The notes below the pieces were generated by a model. It saw only the letters and a program-made list of their open reading frames with translations. It searched no databases and had not been told where the DNA came from. From NCBI RefSeq assembly GCF_050947875.1, contig NC_134568.1, positions 258,489,115 through 258,553,114 on the forward strand: a DNA stretch of 64,000 nucleotides, given 5' to 3'. Made by a program: the position numbers and the translations under genes. The stretch comes from Dermacentor variabilis. Lineage: Eukaryota; Arthropoda; Arachnida; Ixodida; Ixodidae. Positions 1 through 11,949 of the stretch are shown here, in pieces. Numbering within the stretch: position 1 is the stretch's first letter; the number at the start of each line of letters is the position of its first letter.

Positions 1-190
1 AGCCGGCATTTGATTTTACGGAATATTCTATCGTAAACACTTTTTGTGAATACGGGCCGCGGCTACGTATTCAGCAAGTTGTGACGCTAGACCTGTTCGT
101 AAGCGCATCTGCCAGGCAGTCGCGATGTTGGACATGTTAACAGGGAAGGCGGCCGACCAATGGCAAACAGCATAGCTTAGTAAACTCAGC
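1..190. mobile_element. Family A MITE pieces at the window edge
   Basis: The right end of one plus-oriented copy (1-58, ending TTTTTGTGAATACGGGCC) and, next to it, a minus-oriented copy (about 59-190, with CGCGATGTTGGACATGTTAA then GGCGGCCGACCAATGGCAAA). The first copy is cut by the window edge. Confidence 0.55.
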
Positions 191-719
191 CCCTGAGCCG
201 CATCGACAAGGCCAGCTGCATTCAACAACGCGTCCCTGGCGCAATGAGCGGCACACCAAGCTTTGCAATAGAGCGTCTCCCACTCGAGAGAGAGCATCGC
301 CAGGCCAGCCGGCAAGCGAAGCGCGGCAGGCACCCCGTGGCGTCCCCACGGTCACACAGCCCGAGCAGGGGTCCTTGAGGCAGGCGCGGCACAGAACGGT
401 TCTTCCTCCAAACGCTGACGCTCGCACTTGTTGCTGCGTGTGCGCCTCCTTGTCAAACGACACGCGCCCACCGCTACACCGGGGAGAGCACGTCACTCGA
501 CACGATGTCGCGCGGAGCGACGCGCCGAGAATCTTCCTGGATCAAACTTCACCGGATAAATTTCGTAGCATCAGTTCTTTGTATCCTGAACTAAGCAAGC
601 GCACGAGCATGCGATTACACCTTTCGACAGGAGGCATTAATAATACCCAATCAAGCCTTACGTATCGAAGCTATATACTTGGTCCACGCAGGGGTCTTTA
701 ACGTGCTTATATAACGGGA
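191..719. other. Unassigned
   Basis: No gene or repeat recognised. Frames here overlap on both strands and look like chance. Confidence 0.4.
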
Positions 720-815
720 ACTTCTGTGTTGCGCCCCATTTGGAATGCGGCCGCTTCCAGCAATCGAATCCACAACCGTGTGCTCACAGCCACTGAGCCA
801 CCGTGGCGGACCAAT
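720..815 (-). mobile_element. Degenerate tRNA-derived SINE head
   Basis: On the minus strand: CCGCCACGGTGGCTCAGTGG (box A-like), then GTGGATTCGATTGC (box B-like) and GCGGCCGCATTCC, as in the SINE at 48428-48669. The body has decayed. Confidence 0.65.
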
Positions 816-2172
816 AATCTATAAATTTAAACAGATTCAAGGATTTCCGCGAAATTGCTATTGGCGCAGCGGCGTGGTCATATAAGTTGCTTCAACAGGT
901 TTCTCCACTTTCGTGGAGCCGAGCAAATAGCATCCCAAGCCTGGCTAGGTCAATTTTCACAGACGGACTTTCCCAGTCGTGCGAGGCAATAGGCGCCCTC
1001 GGCGTAACCACGGAGCCGGATGTTTTAAAAGCGCGAACAATGTGCGTTCAGCGCCCTCATTTTGTAACGATTCATATCATTTCAAATTTTTTTCCACAAT
1101 TCGTCACTGGTTCGGACGCCGTCACGCCGCCGTTTATCGCCTGAATCGACCACTCTGTGCGACTAATAAGGAGAATGGAAAACGAAGTGCGTCGTTAAAA
1201 AAAAATACGGACCCAAATGTCGCCGACGCACGGCACAAGCTGCACGACTAGACAGCGTGTAATGCATCGGCTTGTCGCCCGATGAGGCCGCGCCGAAATA
1301 GGGCACGCATCTATCACTGCGCCCGGTCACGCTGACTGCGTTGGATATTCCTCAACATCTAGAGCGTATATGTATACCTATCATGCAGTGCAGTGAGAGG
1401 TTAAAGTTGAAGACGCACATTTCTAAAGAATTCGGCAGCTTTCGTGCCTGTGCTATAGCGCGCCGAACCGAAGGCCACACACGTTTGCATACAAACGGTG
1501 TATAGTTTGCCGCGTCGCTTTGGAACGCTATAGCAGATAGCCCACGGTGCTCGTTCACGTACACGCGTTTCCTCGATGCATGCGCAGCGCTTCCGATATC
1601 ATCGACAACGCCTCCTGCCCACAGCGACGCTCCCATCCCGCCAGAGCGCAGCCAAAGAACTCCCCCGAGTCGCGTCGATAACTCGGCATGCATGCGCGCT
1701 CAACGCTGGCGTCTGCTGCTGGTCCGCATCAGGTATCGTGCTCGTCGCCGAGATAGTCGCGCTGCCAGGCGCGTGCTCCTGTTACCGCATTGTTCTCGAG
1801 CGGCGGACGAGCCAGTCGCGCAGTCAGCAGTGCAGCTCGGTCAATCTTTATCACGCGCGGTCCGTTCGTTCCGCGGAAGTGCGTCGCCGACGCAGTCCGA
1901 TGATCGCCGTGCGCAGCAACCGCGCGCGCGTGGCATGTATGTATATACAAGGCCTCGATCGAAGGCCGCCGGAAACGAATGCGTACAGTCAGCGTACTGA
2001 GACGATCGAACCACATCGCGGCGTCGGGACCGCGCCATGTTTTCTTTTATGACCGCACCACTAAAAGAGACAGGGCAAACTATATGGTCATCGATAATTA
2101 TGCGTGGTGTGCGCGTTAGAAAACGTTGAGACCACTTTTTTTTTTTTGTGTACCTTCTCCATTGCCGTGGGA
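816..2172. other. Unassigned, apart from one dispersed repeat
   Basis: G/C-rich from about 1560 to 2040. A 158-codon frame there overlaps others on both strands and has no recognisable motif. Confidence 0.4.
1095..1200 (+). repeat. Dispersed ~110-bp repeat, copy 1
   Basis: Shares the core ATTCGTCACTGGTTCGGACG then CCGCCGTTTATCGCC with copies at 7765, 7965, 36325 and 36515. Family unknown. Confidence 0.5.
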
Positions 2173-2549
2173 CAGTTCAGGAGCCGAATTCACAAAGGTT
2201 TTCGTTCGCGAGAGCTTTTTACCAGCGGTCGGACGCCTTCGCTAATAATATGTATACACCTGTGAGCAAAAGTTTACGGACCACAGGGTCACCGAAAAAA
2301 AAAAACTGCATTTCTTCGTAATTAGCACATATAAACGGAAACTGACGAGTGCACTAGAAAATTCGTAATGCCATGTTTGGATTGCGGCCTTTAATTTCAA
2401 GTTGCATTCACAGACAGCGGAGAAAATTAGTTTTATCGCGCAATCCCTAGTCTGTATACTTTTGCTCAGGGGTGTACCATGAGGATTGGCTGAAATTTTC
2501 TCTTACGGAAAAACTACCGTATAAGAGGCTTTTGTGAATACGGACCCAG
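2173..2549 (+). mobile_element. Palindromic MITE (family A) with a nested Tc1-type MITE
   Basis: Outer parts match the family A repeat: GCCGAATTCACAAAGGTTTT at the left end and GGATTGGCTGAAATTTTCTC to CTTTTGTGAATACGGACCC at the right. They are separated by 2255-2476, a different MITE. Without that insertion the repeat is about 155 bp, the usual family size. Confidence 0.7.
2255..2476. mobile_element. Tc1/mariner-type MITE inside a family A MITE
   Basis: 222 bp with inverted ends TACACCTGTGAGCAAAAGTT and its near-complement ATACTTTTGCTCAGGGGTGT at the right, next to TA dinucleotides. No coding capacity. Short length, TIRs and a TA target fit a nonautonomous Tc1/mariner element. Confidence 0.75.
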
Positions 2550-3116
2550 GTGTCCACTGAAGAATGAGACAGTTACGATGACCGCAGCCTTTCCCTTTCC
2601 TTTTCGGTGAATTACAACAAAATTAATTACAGTAGCCACGACGGTATACGTTGGTTGTAGAAAACGGGCGGGTGTAGTAGCGTTGAGAGCGTGCCGCCCG
2701 TATTTGCTCTGCCTGAAACCATCCTCGGCCAGTCGACGTTTTGATCGCTGCACGAAGGTGGCTATTAGGTGGAACGTTCGCAGAACAAGAGGTCAATTTC
2801 GAATACCTGCGTCACCATGTGACTATAGTGGCTCTATAGTTTATATATACATAAATGAAAGAAGCAGGCCGTGGTTGACTTTCGCGCTGAAATTTGTCTC
2901 CCGGGTTCGTGAGCATTGCTGGCGCTATAAGCGAGGTCAATGCGATGCATGGAAATAGTAGGTTGACCCGAATCGACCCGCTTTAAACAGGGGACACCCA
3001 GACTCGCATCCAACGCATGCCGTGCTAAATGGCAATTCCGAGCACGTACAGGAGAGCCGGTCAAAGTGTCTTCGCTTTGAGTCGCGACAGCGGAGGCGTG
3101 GTTTCGGCGCTTTTCT

Positions 3117-3188
3117 CGCTATAAGCGGCGCGCGCGCCCCTTATAGCGATACGGCTACCGGAACGGCTACCCGCGGGTAGCCGTTCCG
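3117..3188. repeat. Two adjacent GC-rich palindromes
   Basis: A stem CGCTATAAG / CTTATAGCG around a CG-rich loop (3117-3148), then a perfect 30-bp palindrome (3159-3188) centred on ACCCGCGGGT. Probably a remnant of a palindromic MITE. Confidence 0.65.
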
Positions 3189-3589
3189 AAGACTATTGGG
3201 GGACGCTGCGGTGGACTGCCCACAACTTTGCTTGCGCCTCCCGCGCTTTCGCGTTTCAGTATAGTTGCGTTATCGAGTATACTGCTGCGCTGGTTCTGCT
3301 GGCTCGCGAAACTTCCACAAACTGCAAGTAGCGGAGAATGCCACTTCCACGTGATGTCGCGGGATGCCCGAATGGTCCACGCCACTTGGCCAAAAAGCAG
3401 CTGCAGCGGAGCACCGTCCACCAGACTTGGCTCCGTTTCTTCATGGCCGCGCGTTTACTTTTTGTGCAAAAAAAAAAAAAAAAACAACCGTACCGCCATC
3501 GGTCAGGCGCCGTTTTAATCACTGACGGCAGCAAGGGGCAGTGATAGCGTACGCAACGTCACCACTTCCCAGTTGGGTGGCGGGAGATT

Positions 3590-3740
3590 TGAATTGCGAT
3601 AAAGGTATTTGGACCTTTCAGATGCCATTTTTTCGTAAACTAAGTTTTTTCTTGGAACGAAACAGCGCGTTGCGAGGTTTCTAGAATGGTATTTAAACAG
3701 TGCACGCCGACTTAGTATTTGATTTTAGTGTCCCTTTAAG
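3590..3740 (+). mobile_element. Truncated TTAA-type MITE end
   Basis: Ends GATTTTAGTGTCCCTTTAAG like the right end of 9308-9832 and shares TTTGGACCTTTCAG-like sequence upstream. The left half is missing. Confidence 0.5.
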
Positions 3741-4713
3741 GAGAATAATAATCGGGAAGTACTTTCCTCTCAAAGAGAGTATTTGTACTGTGTATACAGT
3801 GTACAGCGCACATATATTGACACGAAAAACGACGGTAGCTTGCATAGAAGACTAAAAGGAAACGTCACAAGACAATTTTGAAGTCTAGTCATAAAAAGTA
3901 TAAACTAAAAGCTCGTGGGAAATACGCCCGCACACGTCATACGCCAGTGGTAATTCCTAGCCGTTGGGCGCGCGTAGGCTGTGGGGGAGAGTATAGAGCG
4001 GAGAGCGGATGGCGAGGGCCGACAGCGACGAGGGCGTCAGAAAAAGCTACCGCGAACCAATCAATGCCTCCAAAGGTTCGGAAATCAAGGAGGGCCCACT
4101 TCCCAAAATCAACGTGCAGGTGGGTCCCGAAGGAAAAGAAGGGCAGCTTCAGAAGAGGCTATAGCTGGCTCACGTAATGCTCCCTCCCAGTGTTTTTCCT
4201 TCCTCCATGGTGCTAGGACGACCCTCTACCGTTTAGCTGGGCATCGTCGCGAAAATAAAGCAGTGCAAAGTGAGAAGCGCGAGCCATATGGCCTCGCCGC
4301 TTGCCCGCGATGTTTACGCGAGTGTCGGCCGGGGTACTGCGGACACCAGACAGGCAGCGCCGCAGCGCCAAACAAAGCAACGCATCTCCCGGGATTGCGG
4401 TTGTGGGCTGCACGCCGTGACAACGGATATCCCTTGCAGCGACGGCGCCACGCCTGGACCCTCCCTCCAGCCAACCGCGGAGCCGCGTGAGCTCCGTGTG
4501 GGTGCCGTTCCCACGCTTCCGACACCGATTATAACGTACCTAGAACACAGACCCGTCCATTGGTCGCAGATATAGTTCAGGACGTGTTCGCAGTGTTGCA
4601 TGCTCAGCCCTGAGCACACGGGAGGTTCGTTTCGACGTGTGCAAGCATAACGCTTGTGGTTACAAAACGTTGCTGAACTGCGCGTTCAGACGCGTCCAAT
4701 GTAGCCTTTCTAT

Positions 4714-4872
<159 letters not shown>

Positions 4873-5289
4873 CATCGCCACACGTTAAGAGTCATATCTG
4901 ACGCCTGCGCCAGTACCCCCCTCCCCCCCCCCACACACAAATAAACACGTTAAACAAATAAATAAAAGCATTAATTTCTTTGCGTCTGCAAATTCTAGTC
5001 AAATACTGATGTATCAAAATCTAGAGAAGAAGAAAAGGACAAACACGCGGCATATAATGAAATGCATAGTTTACCGGAAGATAGCTTAATAAAGTATGTT
5101 GTTGCGCTAGTTGGTGCATTTTTCTTGAACGGAATTATAGCCCAACAACACGCTTGGTTAATCTATCTTTCGAGTACACAGTGGGCCTTTTATTGTTTGT
5201 TCCTTCGTCTTCTACGGAGTGCTCTTGTCCAAGTCGTTTCTGCCTTCTGTGTTCTGATTGCTGCGCCATAATTCCGTATCACAACTATC

Positions 5290-6330
5290 CGCGTGCGGCA
5301 ACGAAGTGACATTTGTAGGCCTTGATTTTAGCACAGAGAAATCAGCAATTGCTATTGTTAATGAAGAGACGAGAGATGAGGTAGTATCAATTCAACAGCA
5401 AGTCATACTCATAGTCTAGCAATACTTGATTGCATACAAAAAGGACAGAGCTACTAGAACATCCACCAAGAGAACCTGAGGATGAAAGGGAAGCGGAACG
5501 CAGCTATAATTACATAAGATCACATTGGGGCTACGATAAATATGAGGTTGAGCGAAGTAGTTGGAAAGAGGTAATGGTGCCAGCGCTAGCGTTCGCAAAT
5601 GTCATTATTTGCTTAGAACCAGAGATCATGGCGTGGTTGGAAGTTAAGCAAAAAGGTCGGTGGGCCGATTGCCGTATAGAGGGCTGACTGTAAGATGGCG
5701 ACATGGATTGGGCCTCTTTTGAAGTCGAATTTAGTTTTTAAGAAAGACTCAGGAACCAGTATGAAAAGAAATGGGATGCTAAAGTGCAGAAATATCTGTA
5801 TCTTAAAATCGCGAACACGGAACGTAGAAAGAGGTCAAGGAAGTTGGCAACCAAGTACAGGGTAATTGAAAGTGTAAATAAACAAATAGGAGTCCTCAAA
5901 AAGTGACAGAAACAGAAACGGTAACTTGAATGCAAGGGATGGAAAAGAACAAACAAGAACGACTATGAAGATTGAATATTTACAAATACGGCAAGAAAGA
6001 AATCGGGAAGGAAAATCTTTGCGATAACACAAAGGGCAGCATCTTGCTATTGTGGCCCGAGCTGTCTGCCTGAGGACAAAAACATACAGGAACAAATATT
6101 CGCAACAGGACGAGGCATGTGGCTTCAGCAGCAAAAGCCCGAAGCCGACTCAGCACATCGTAATGGAATGCCAAGGTATTCGCCCAGCAAGAACCGTATT
6201 GGGAACGTCCACCTTCCACAATCTCTGGAATTCAAAGCGAATGGAAGCATTAACTGGTCAGCAGTCGAGATAAGCAAGAGACGTTTAGAGTATTGGTCGA
6301 GGAAACGCAGGCATAGGTAACTACAGGCAT
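5290..6330 (+). pseudogene. LINE ORF2 C-terminal remnant
   Basis: Fragments of a decayed LINE protein are readable across frames. At about 5500-5690: YNYIRSHWGYDKYEVERSSW, then MVPALAFANVIICLEPEIMA. At about 5950-6130: KKEIGKENLCDN and KGSILL. At about 6100-6315: a zinc-knuckle-like stretch (QDEAC...TQHIVMECQGIRPART), then NGSINWSAVEISKRRLEYWS. Stops and frameshifts are frequent. The closing Cys/His pattern is typical of C termini of LINE ORF2 proteins; the clade is not certain. Confidence 0.6.
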
Positions 6331-6557
6331 AGGTAACTGTACAGTACAGAGATAGAGGTTTTAATGAAGAAAGATAGGTTCAAGGAAAGATAGGCAAGTT
6401 TCTAGACTGCAGCGATATAGTATTCTGTAGATCAGCGCGGAAACGACGGCAACACAAAAAGGGAAAAAACACAGGACGAGCGCTGTCGAAGAACTGAAGT
6501 TTATTAAGAAAAACGCAAAAAAGAATGACACGTGCATGTCATTAGGTCACATGGAAT

Positions 6558-6709
<152 letters not shown>

Positions 6710-6763
6710 TTAGCAGACATAACATAGCAAAAGTGACAGGACGAACGCTATGCCCTCGCGATT

Positions 6764-7078
6764 GGTTTATTTCGGGAAGGAAGACAGTAATATAGGTACA
6801 CTGAGAAAGGATCACGCGCCAACTTAATGACAGTCTATATTATCAAATCTACATGGAATATTACAACTTGCAATCAAAGGAATTAACCTCGGCAGAAAAC
6901 AGCGCGATCGACATGTCACTGAAACGCGGTGTTGCTTGTATATCATGCGACTGAGCGACACGTTGATCTCGCTGTTTTCTGCCATTGCTGGCGCATCTCT
7001 CTTTCTCTCTCTCTCTCTTCTTTATTTTTTATGTGCACTTATACTGCTGAAAAGAGTCTTCCTTCCCGAAATAAATCA
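6764..7078. repeat. Foldback of about 315 bp
   Basis: Outer arms GGTTTATTTCGGGAAGGAAG (6764 onward) and CTTCCTTCCCGAAATAAATC (to 7078). Inner arms GGCAGAAAACAGCGCGATCG (about 6892) and CTCGCTGTTTTCTGCCATTG (about 6972-6990). No coding capacity. Confidence 0.7.
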
Positions 7079-7764
7079 GTCGTAAGTGTATATGTGTCCG
7101 TCTTAACGCTTTAAATACGCAAGTTTCTGAGAGCCTGTAAGGACATGCCTCTGACCTCAGCAGGCTCCACACGTCTTCCCCCAGCCATCCACTAGCTACT
7201 AACCGGTGCCTCATTCACGCGACGCTTTTCCAGTACAACGCAAGACCTGTTGGCCGGCTGCCTCGGCTCCTTAGCACGTTCACCTTGTATTTGTTTCGAG
7301 CTGACCGATCACGTGAAGTGTGCTCGGTTTCTGAATACTGAGTAGGGCGTTTTACCTTTTATGCAGAAATAACACAGTTGAAGCCGTTCTCTAGCATAAG
7401 TAAGTCCTCCTTTATCGCAGTGACCGCAGATGATTTTCATCGCGAATACTTATGGCGTTGCGTGTGCCGGAACGTCGTTACCACGGCTGCCGCATGCTAA
7501 TTCTTCCGACGCTCTGCAGAAGCCTGTGCTTGTGCTTGTTAATTGCTATCGCGTCCTTCACTGCACGTGCTATGCGCCGCAATTAGGTGTGGCACTGGCA
7601 TAAATGCTTTCACCGATCTCGATAATGTTCTTGACGACGTCGTATCCAACAATTCTGGATCCGCATTCACCTGATAATTCGTGCACTACAGCGTCTCTCA
7701 GAACGGGCGCCTGCCGTGGGGTCCGTACACTTCGTGACGAATCACTTCATTTTCCTTTCGTTTT

Positions 7765-8085
7765 GCCCTTCGTCATTGGCCCGGACGCCGCCGCGCCGCC
7801 GTTATAGCCGGGATCGCCCAGTCGACACCACGCGCATGATAGTAATGAGAAATGGCTACAAAATACGGGCCCGGCGCAGCGTTACGCGCAGACTAAAAAC
7901 ACGCCACGAAATAAAGTACCAGCTGGGGCAGTATTCTGCAACGATCAATTTCGTTTGCCAATATTCTTCTCGTTCTATCGTCATCGGCTCGGACGCCTTG
8001 GCGACACCGTTATATTCGGGATCGGCCCCTCGGTGCTTCGAATGGTAAGAATGGAAACTGAAATAGATCGCCACAAAACAAGGCC
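7765..8085 (+). repeat. Dispersed ~110-bp repeat, copies 2 and 3
   Basis: Two copies in tandem (about 7765-7870 and 7965-8085): TTCGTCATTGGCCCGGACGC with GCCGTTATAGCCGGGATCG, and ATCGTCATCGGCTCGGACGC with CGTTATATTCGGGATCGGC. Confidence 0.55.
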
Positions 8086-8104
8086 ACTGGCCCGGCTATT
8101 CGGG

Positions 8105-8400
8105 CCGAATTCAACATACAGTTAAGACGACCAAAACGGCTCCTAAAAATATAGGCGCCTACACATCGTGATAGCGAACGTACAATTGGCGAGGGCCGGC
8201 GAAATCACGAACAGTTCTTACGCACTAAAATATTTGCGAACGAGGGCTCGTTATATTCACGTGGCACTTATTACGCTACAGCGATTCGTGTGGGAACGGG
8301 CGCTGGCCAATCGCGACAGCGAACATAATATTAGCGAAAGGCTGCCGGTCAATCGCTAAAAAGTTCTTGCGAACGAACCGCTTATGCGAACTCGGCCCTC
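8105..8400. repeat. Degenerate family A-like palindromic sequence
   Basis: Has GGGCCGAATTCAACATACAG, AACAGTTCTTACGC, GCGCTGGCCAATCGCGACAG and GCGAAAGGCTGCCGGTCAAT in mixed orientation. It appears to be overlapping, rearranged copies. Limits are uncertain. Confidence 0.4.
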
Positions 8401-9307
8401 GACCCCCGATTTGAACCAGGGGCCAACTCCTGCTCACTGCCCACTCCGCGAACGCACTCCACGGGGCGACGCGCGGTTCAGGGAGCAGCGAACGGAACCT
8501 TGGTCTCGCGCGCTGCCGGAAGCGTCTCGGAATAAGCGCGCCCGTATAGGCAGCCATGCGTGCCACGCTCGAGCGTGTGAATGGGCGCGCAGGATCACGC
8601 TCGGCGAGTCGCCCCAATGACGCCGCCGCCCAGCGTGTGCCTGTACACTAACGGGGCGCCATAGTAAGCCGAAACAAGAGCGACCGTTGAACGGATCGCC
8701 ATTATTTGCCGAACAAATGACCCCCCCCACGCGTATCTGATGTGGTCCTTCGGGGAAAATGAAAGGGCGAGCACGGACTCGCTCTTCCTCTTCCGCGAAC
8801 TGTCGTGGCAGTGCGCGAGACGATATGGGCGCTCGGCGACAAACTACGCGCGCGTGAGTGTACGTGTGCGCCTATATATGTGATAATGAGAGAGCAAGAA
8901 GACAGAATGACATAGAAATAATGTATTAATAGGAAGTGCACAAAGATTGACATCAGTCCTCCAGAGGGGGCATGCCAGCTGGTTCAGCGAAAAAAGAAAA
9001 AACTGTTTCTTGATCTCATATATGCATGCAGCGCGTGGAGCAGCGATAATGATGTCTTTTCCGGGCAACATATTATTAGTGGCGGGGTTCATAAGCAAAT
9101 GTGTGGCAATCGCTAATTGACTAATCAGTAATATAATACTGAGTAATAGCTTTTTAAATTAATTACTCGGGGCCGCTCGTTGCGACTGCGAAAGTGAAGC
9201 CGGTCATGTGATCAAGGTGCGTCCACCCAGCAGAATGCTCAGACTATGGGGAGTTTTGGAAACAGCACGTGTTGTTGAGGAGAGACCTGAGAGAGCACCT
9301 AAGCAGC

Positions 9308-9832
9308 TTAAAGGGACACTAAAGTGAAAATTGATTTCTTCTGCATCAGTAAATTACCGTTCTACAACACCAAAAACACCACTCTTACAACGATAAGACG
9401 TTTGGAAAGCCAGAAAAAACGCAAGAACGAAATACGGGTGGCGACGCCTACTTAAGTTCCCGCACCTGGGGGCTGTGACGTCTTGGATTTTGATGGCATC
9501 TTCTAGGGCCTACTAACTATATATAGCGGTACAGATTGACTACATTGTGTTCTAAAGGAACCAAATATTAAACATGGCAAGTTTCGGGAACCTTTATTCA
9601 GCCAACGCGGCCGAAATGCGAAAACATACTTTGGAGTCCCTGACGTCACCCTGACGTCACCCTGACGTAGCGGCGGTGGGGTTTCGGCGCCAACTTCAAA
9701 TACTGATACTTGGACCTTCATTTTCTCATCTAATAATCAGACTATATTTTTTTAAATGACTGCCTGCAGGGTTCTCAAACAATGCTTCATTAGTATAAAC
9801 TGATTTATTGTTTCGCTTTAGTGTCCCTTTAA
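9308..9832. mobile_element. TTAA-flanked palindromic MITE
   Basis: Inverted ends AGGGACACTAAAG (from 9312) and CTTTAGTGTCCCT (to 9828), flanked by TTAA (9308-9311 and 9829-9832), the target of piggyBac-type transposases. About 517 bp, no coding capacity. It includes a short tandem TGACGTCACCC repeat near 9642-9667. An end-like piece of the family lies at 3590-3740. Confidence 0.75.
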
Positions 9833-10342
9833 ATAGTGTACGCAAAAATAGCGTCAGCGGCAGTATACATTCGCAGGATTCCCAAACTACGCTTCCGACC
9901 CAGTGTTCGTACTTGCAAAAACAAAAAGAACAAAAAAAAGCAGTTCTGCCCGAAAGGCGGGTCACTGATAGCGATAGCAATTAATGCATCAAACAACTTC
10001 ACCAAGAATGGTTCGTCGTTTTATCGACCGTAAAATTGCAGTAAACGTTCACTTACTAGTTAAAATAACAAGCGTGGTGTCACGCGCCCACGGGCGAACA
10101 TGAACAGATCTAACTCGATGACCGCAAACACTCGCTATGAGAACGCTGGCGCGCTGAAGAGCGGCAGCGAATTTCCCTTCGTGCTGCCTCTCAATGCAAT
10201 GCGGACTATAGGCAAGGCGCGCGAGAACACAGGGCAAAGAAGGCCATTTCGGCTTCTCTAGGGCCTCCGAGGTATACGGTGCGCGCGGTCGGACTAGAAG
10301 GGGAGACGCCCGCTAACCTGCCCCCCACACCTACAGCATATA

Positions 10343-10543
10343 GTAGTAGTAGTAGTAGTAGAAACATTTATTTCGAAGGGAAAAAACTAGTTGTCGAAGA
10401 CTTGGGCGGCGGATGGAGAACTCATTTCAGAGCCCCTGTGGCCTGTGCTGCTGCCCTTGCCTGCTGTACCAGGCTGCGCTGGGTTGTCAGGTCCGAGCTG
10501 GACAGAGAGGCCTCCCACTGCTCCTTCGTTTGAAGTGCTCTTA
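10343..10543 (-). mobile_element. Short LINE 3' fragment with 11-bp target duplication
   Basis: On the minus strand the sequence encodes KEQWEASLSSSDLTTQRSLV then QQARAAA and a stop, followed by AAATAAATG and a (CTA)n tail (10343-10361 on the plus strand). Perfect 11-bp copies of TACAGCATATA flank it (10332-10342 and 10544-10554). The C terminus resembles the LINE piece at 61962-62325 (WAVQQARAAA). It is a 201-bp, severely 5'-truncated insertion made by target-primed reverse transcription. Confidence 0.85.
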
Positions 10544-10659
10544 TACAGCATATAAGCGCACGGCCGCGATCTTATTGCACTTGGTCTTTACACGGAACGT
10601 CACGGCGACGGCGGAAATTAACCTCGAGTGTCCATCTATTTGCTATCGCAAGAAGAGGT

Positions 10660-10890
10660 ATTTACGCTAGAACTGCTCGCAAAAGCCAGTCAACCGTGAT
10701 GTTGGACTTATTAGCAAACAGTGCGGCCGACCCAAAGCCAAGAATACTTACGAACGAAAAGGTCTGTGGAACTCTGCCTCAGGGTCTGTATTCATGGAAA
10801 CGTTCTTGCGCTCAATCAGTTCGTAGCAGACGTCAGCCAATCGTGATGCCAGACATACTATTATTAGCGAAAGCGGCTGGCTAATGGCGC
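10660..10890 (-). mobile_element. Family A MITE, two degenerate minus-strand pieces
   Basis: AAAGCCAGTCAACCGTGATG with TTATTAGCAAACAGTGCGGC (about 10680-10730) and GTCAGCCAATCGTGATGCCA with AGCGAAAGCGGCTGGCTAAT (about 10830-10885) are the same family A block, repeated in tandem. Confidence 0.55.
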
Positions 10891-11900
10891 TTGTATTCGC
10901 GGCCTTCTTTCAGGCTCCGAAAAACACTTTTTATGTAGCACGCATCGCGAGCAACAGAAAGCTGTATCGGGGATTTTTCATGTCGCTCTACAATTTTCTC
11001 ATTGACACTTTTCCACCTAATTATAGCATTTGAGAATTCGATTAATTAAGTAAGACTGATTATCTAGTTAAGCGGAACGAAAAATAATAATTTGGAAATC
11101 TCCCAGCGACGGCAAACAATACTACCTTGGTTATGTCCACTTACGTGGCATTCGCATATATTTAAGCTATGGCTAACGTTATCTGGGATGCCCTGTATAA
11201 AGGTCCCATGTCGGAATAGGTCGGTATGCAGCCGCCGACGATACATACGCGATGCGCATTTTTTTTTAGTGCCCAAAGCCGAGGATCTTGAAGCACTCTT
11301 CCCGTCGGGCGAGCTTTGTCAACCCGGGACACAACTGCTTCAAGGTCGTCGGTCTGCGACGCGTCGCCGCTTTTCCGCGCCAGTTTCGACGAGATGGGGG
11401 TCGCTCGGCAAGAGAACGTCGACGCACCGCGGCTTCTCGCGGCGCGGGCTCGTTTCGTTTTCGAGCGATGAAGAAAGATGCTTCGTCGAACAATGCACGC
11501 GAAACTGGAACGCGTCCAGAGTCGGCGCCACCGCATAATGAGGAGAATTACCGTTCGCACAAGACGGGTCCGCCCGCTGTTCGCAAACACGGCGGCGCGG
11601 TCACAGCCGACGGCGCACCGTCCCACTTTGTATGAGAATTAAGCCGGCAAGCGATCCGCGCTCGGGCGCGAATTGCTCCACTGCTTCAGTAACACTCCGT
11701 GGCCGACAACAGCTGGTTCCAGAAACGCGGGCCGACGCGGCCGGAAACAGGCGCGCTGCATGAGCCCGTCTGGATCGCGCGCGGACCCGGCCGTCATGGC
11801 GCGCGAGACTTGGAACTTCACGCCTGCCAATGTTCCACCCAGCAGGTCTGACAAATAAAAAAAAAAGAAAGAACAGCAACTTTGCTTGATATGTGACCTT

Positions 11901-11949
<49 letters not shown>

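Noticed and set aside
8395..8450. tRNA-like GGTTCAAATCGG on the minus strand
   Set aside because: Only a box B-like match; no box A or stems.
11266..11640. Overlapping frames of 63-154 codons
   Set aside because: Open on both strands in a G/C-rich stretch, no motif.
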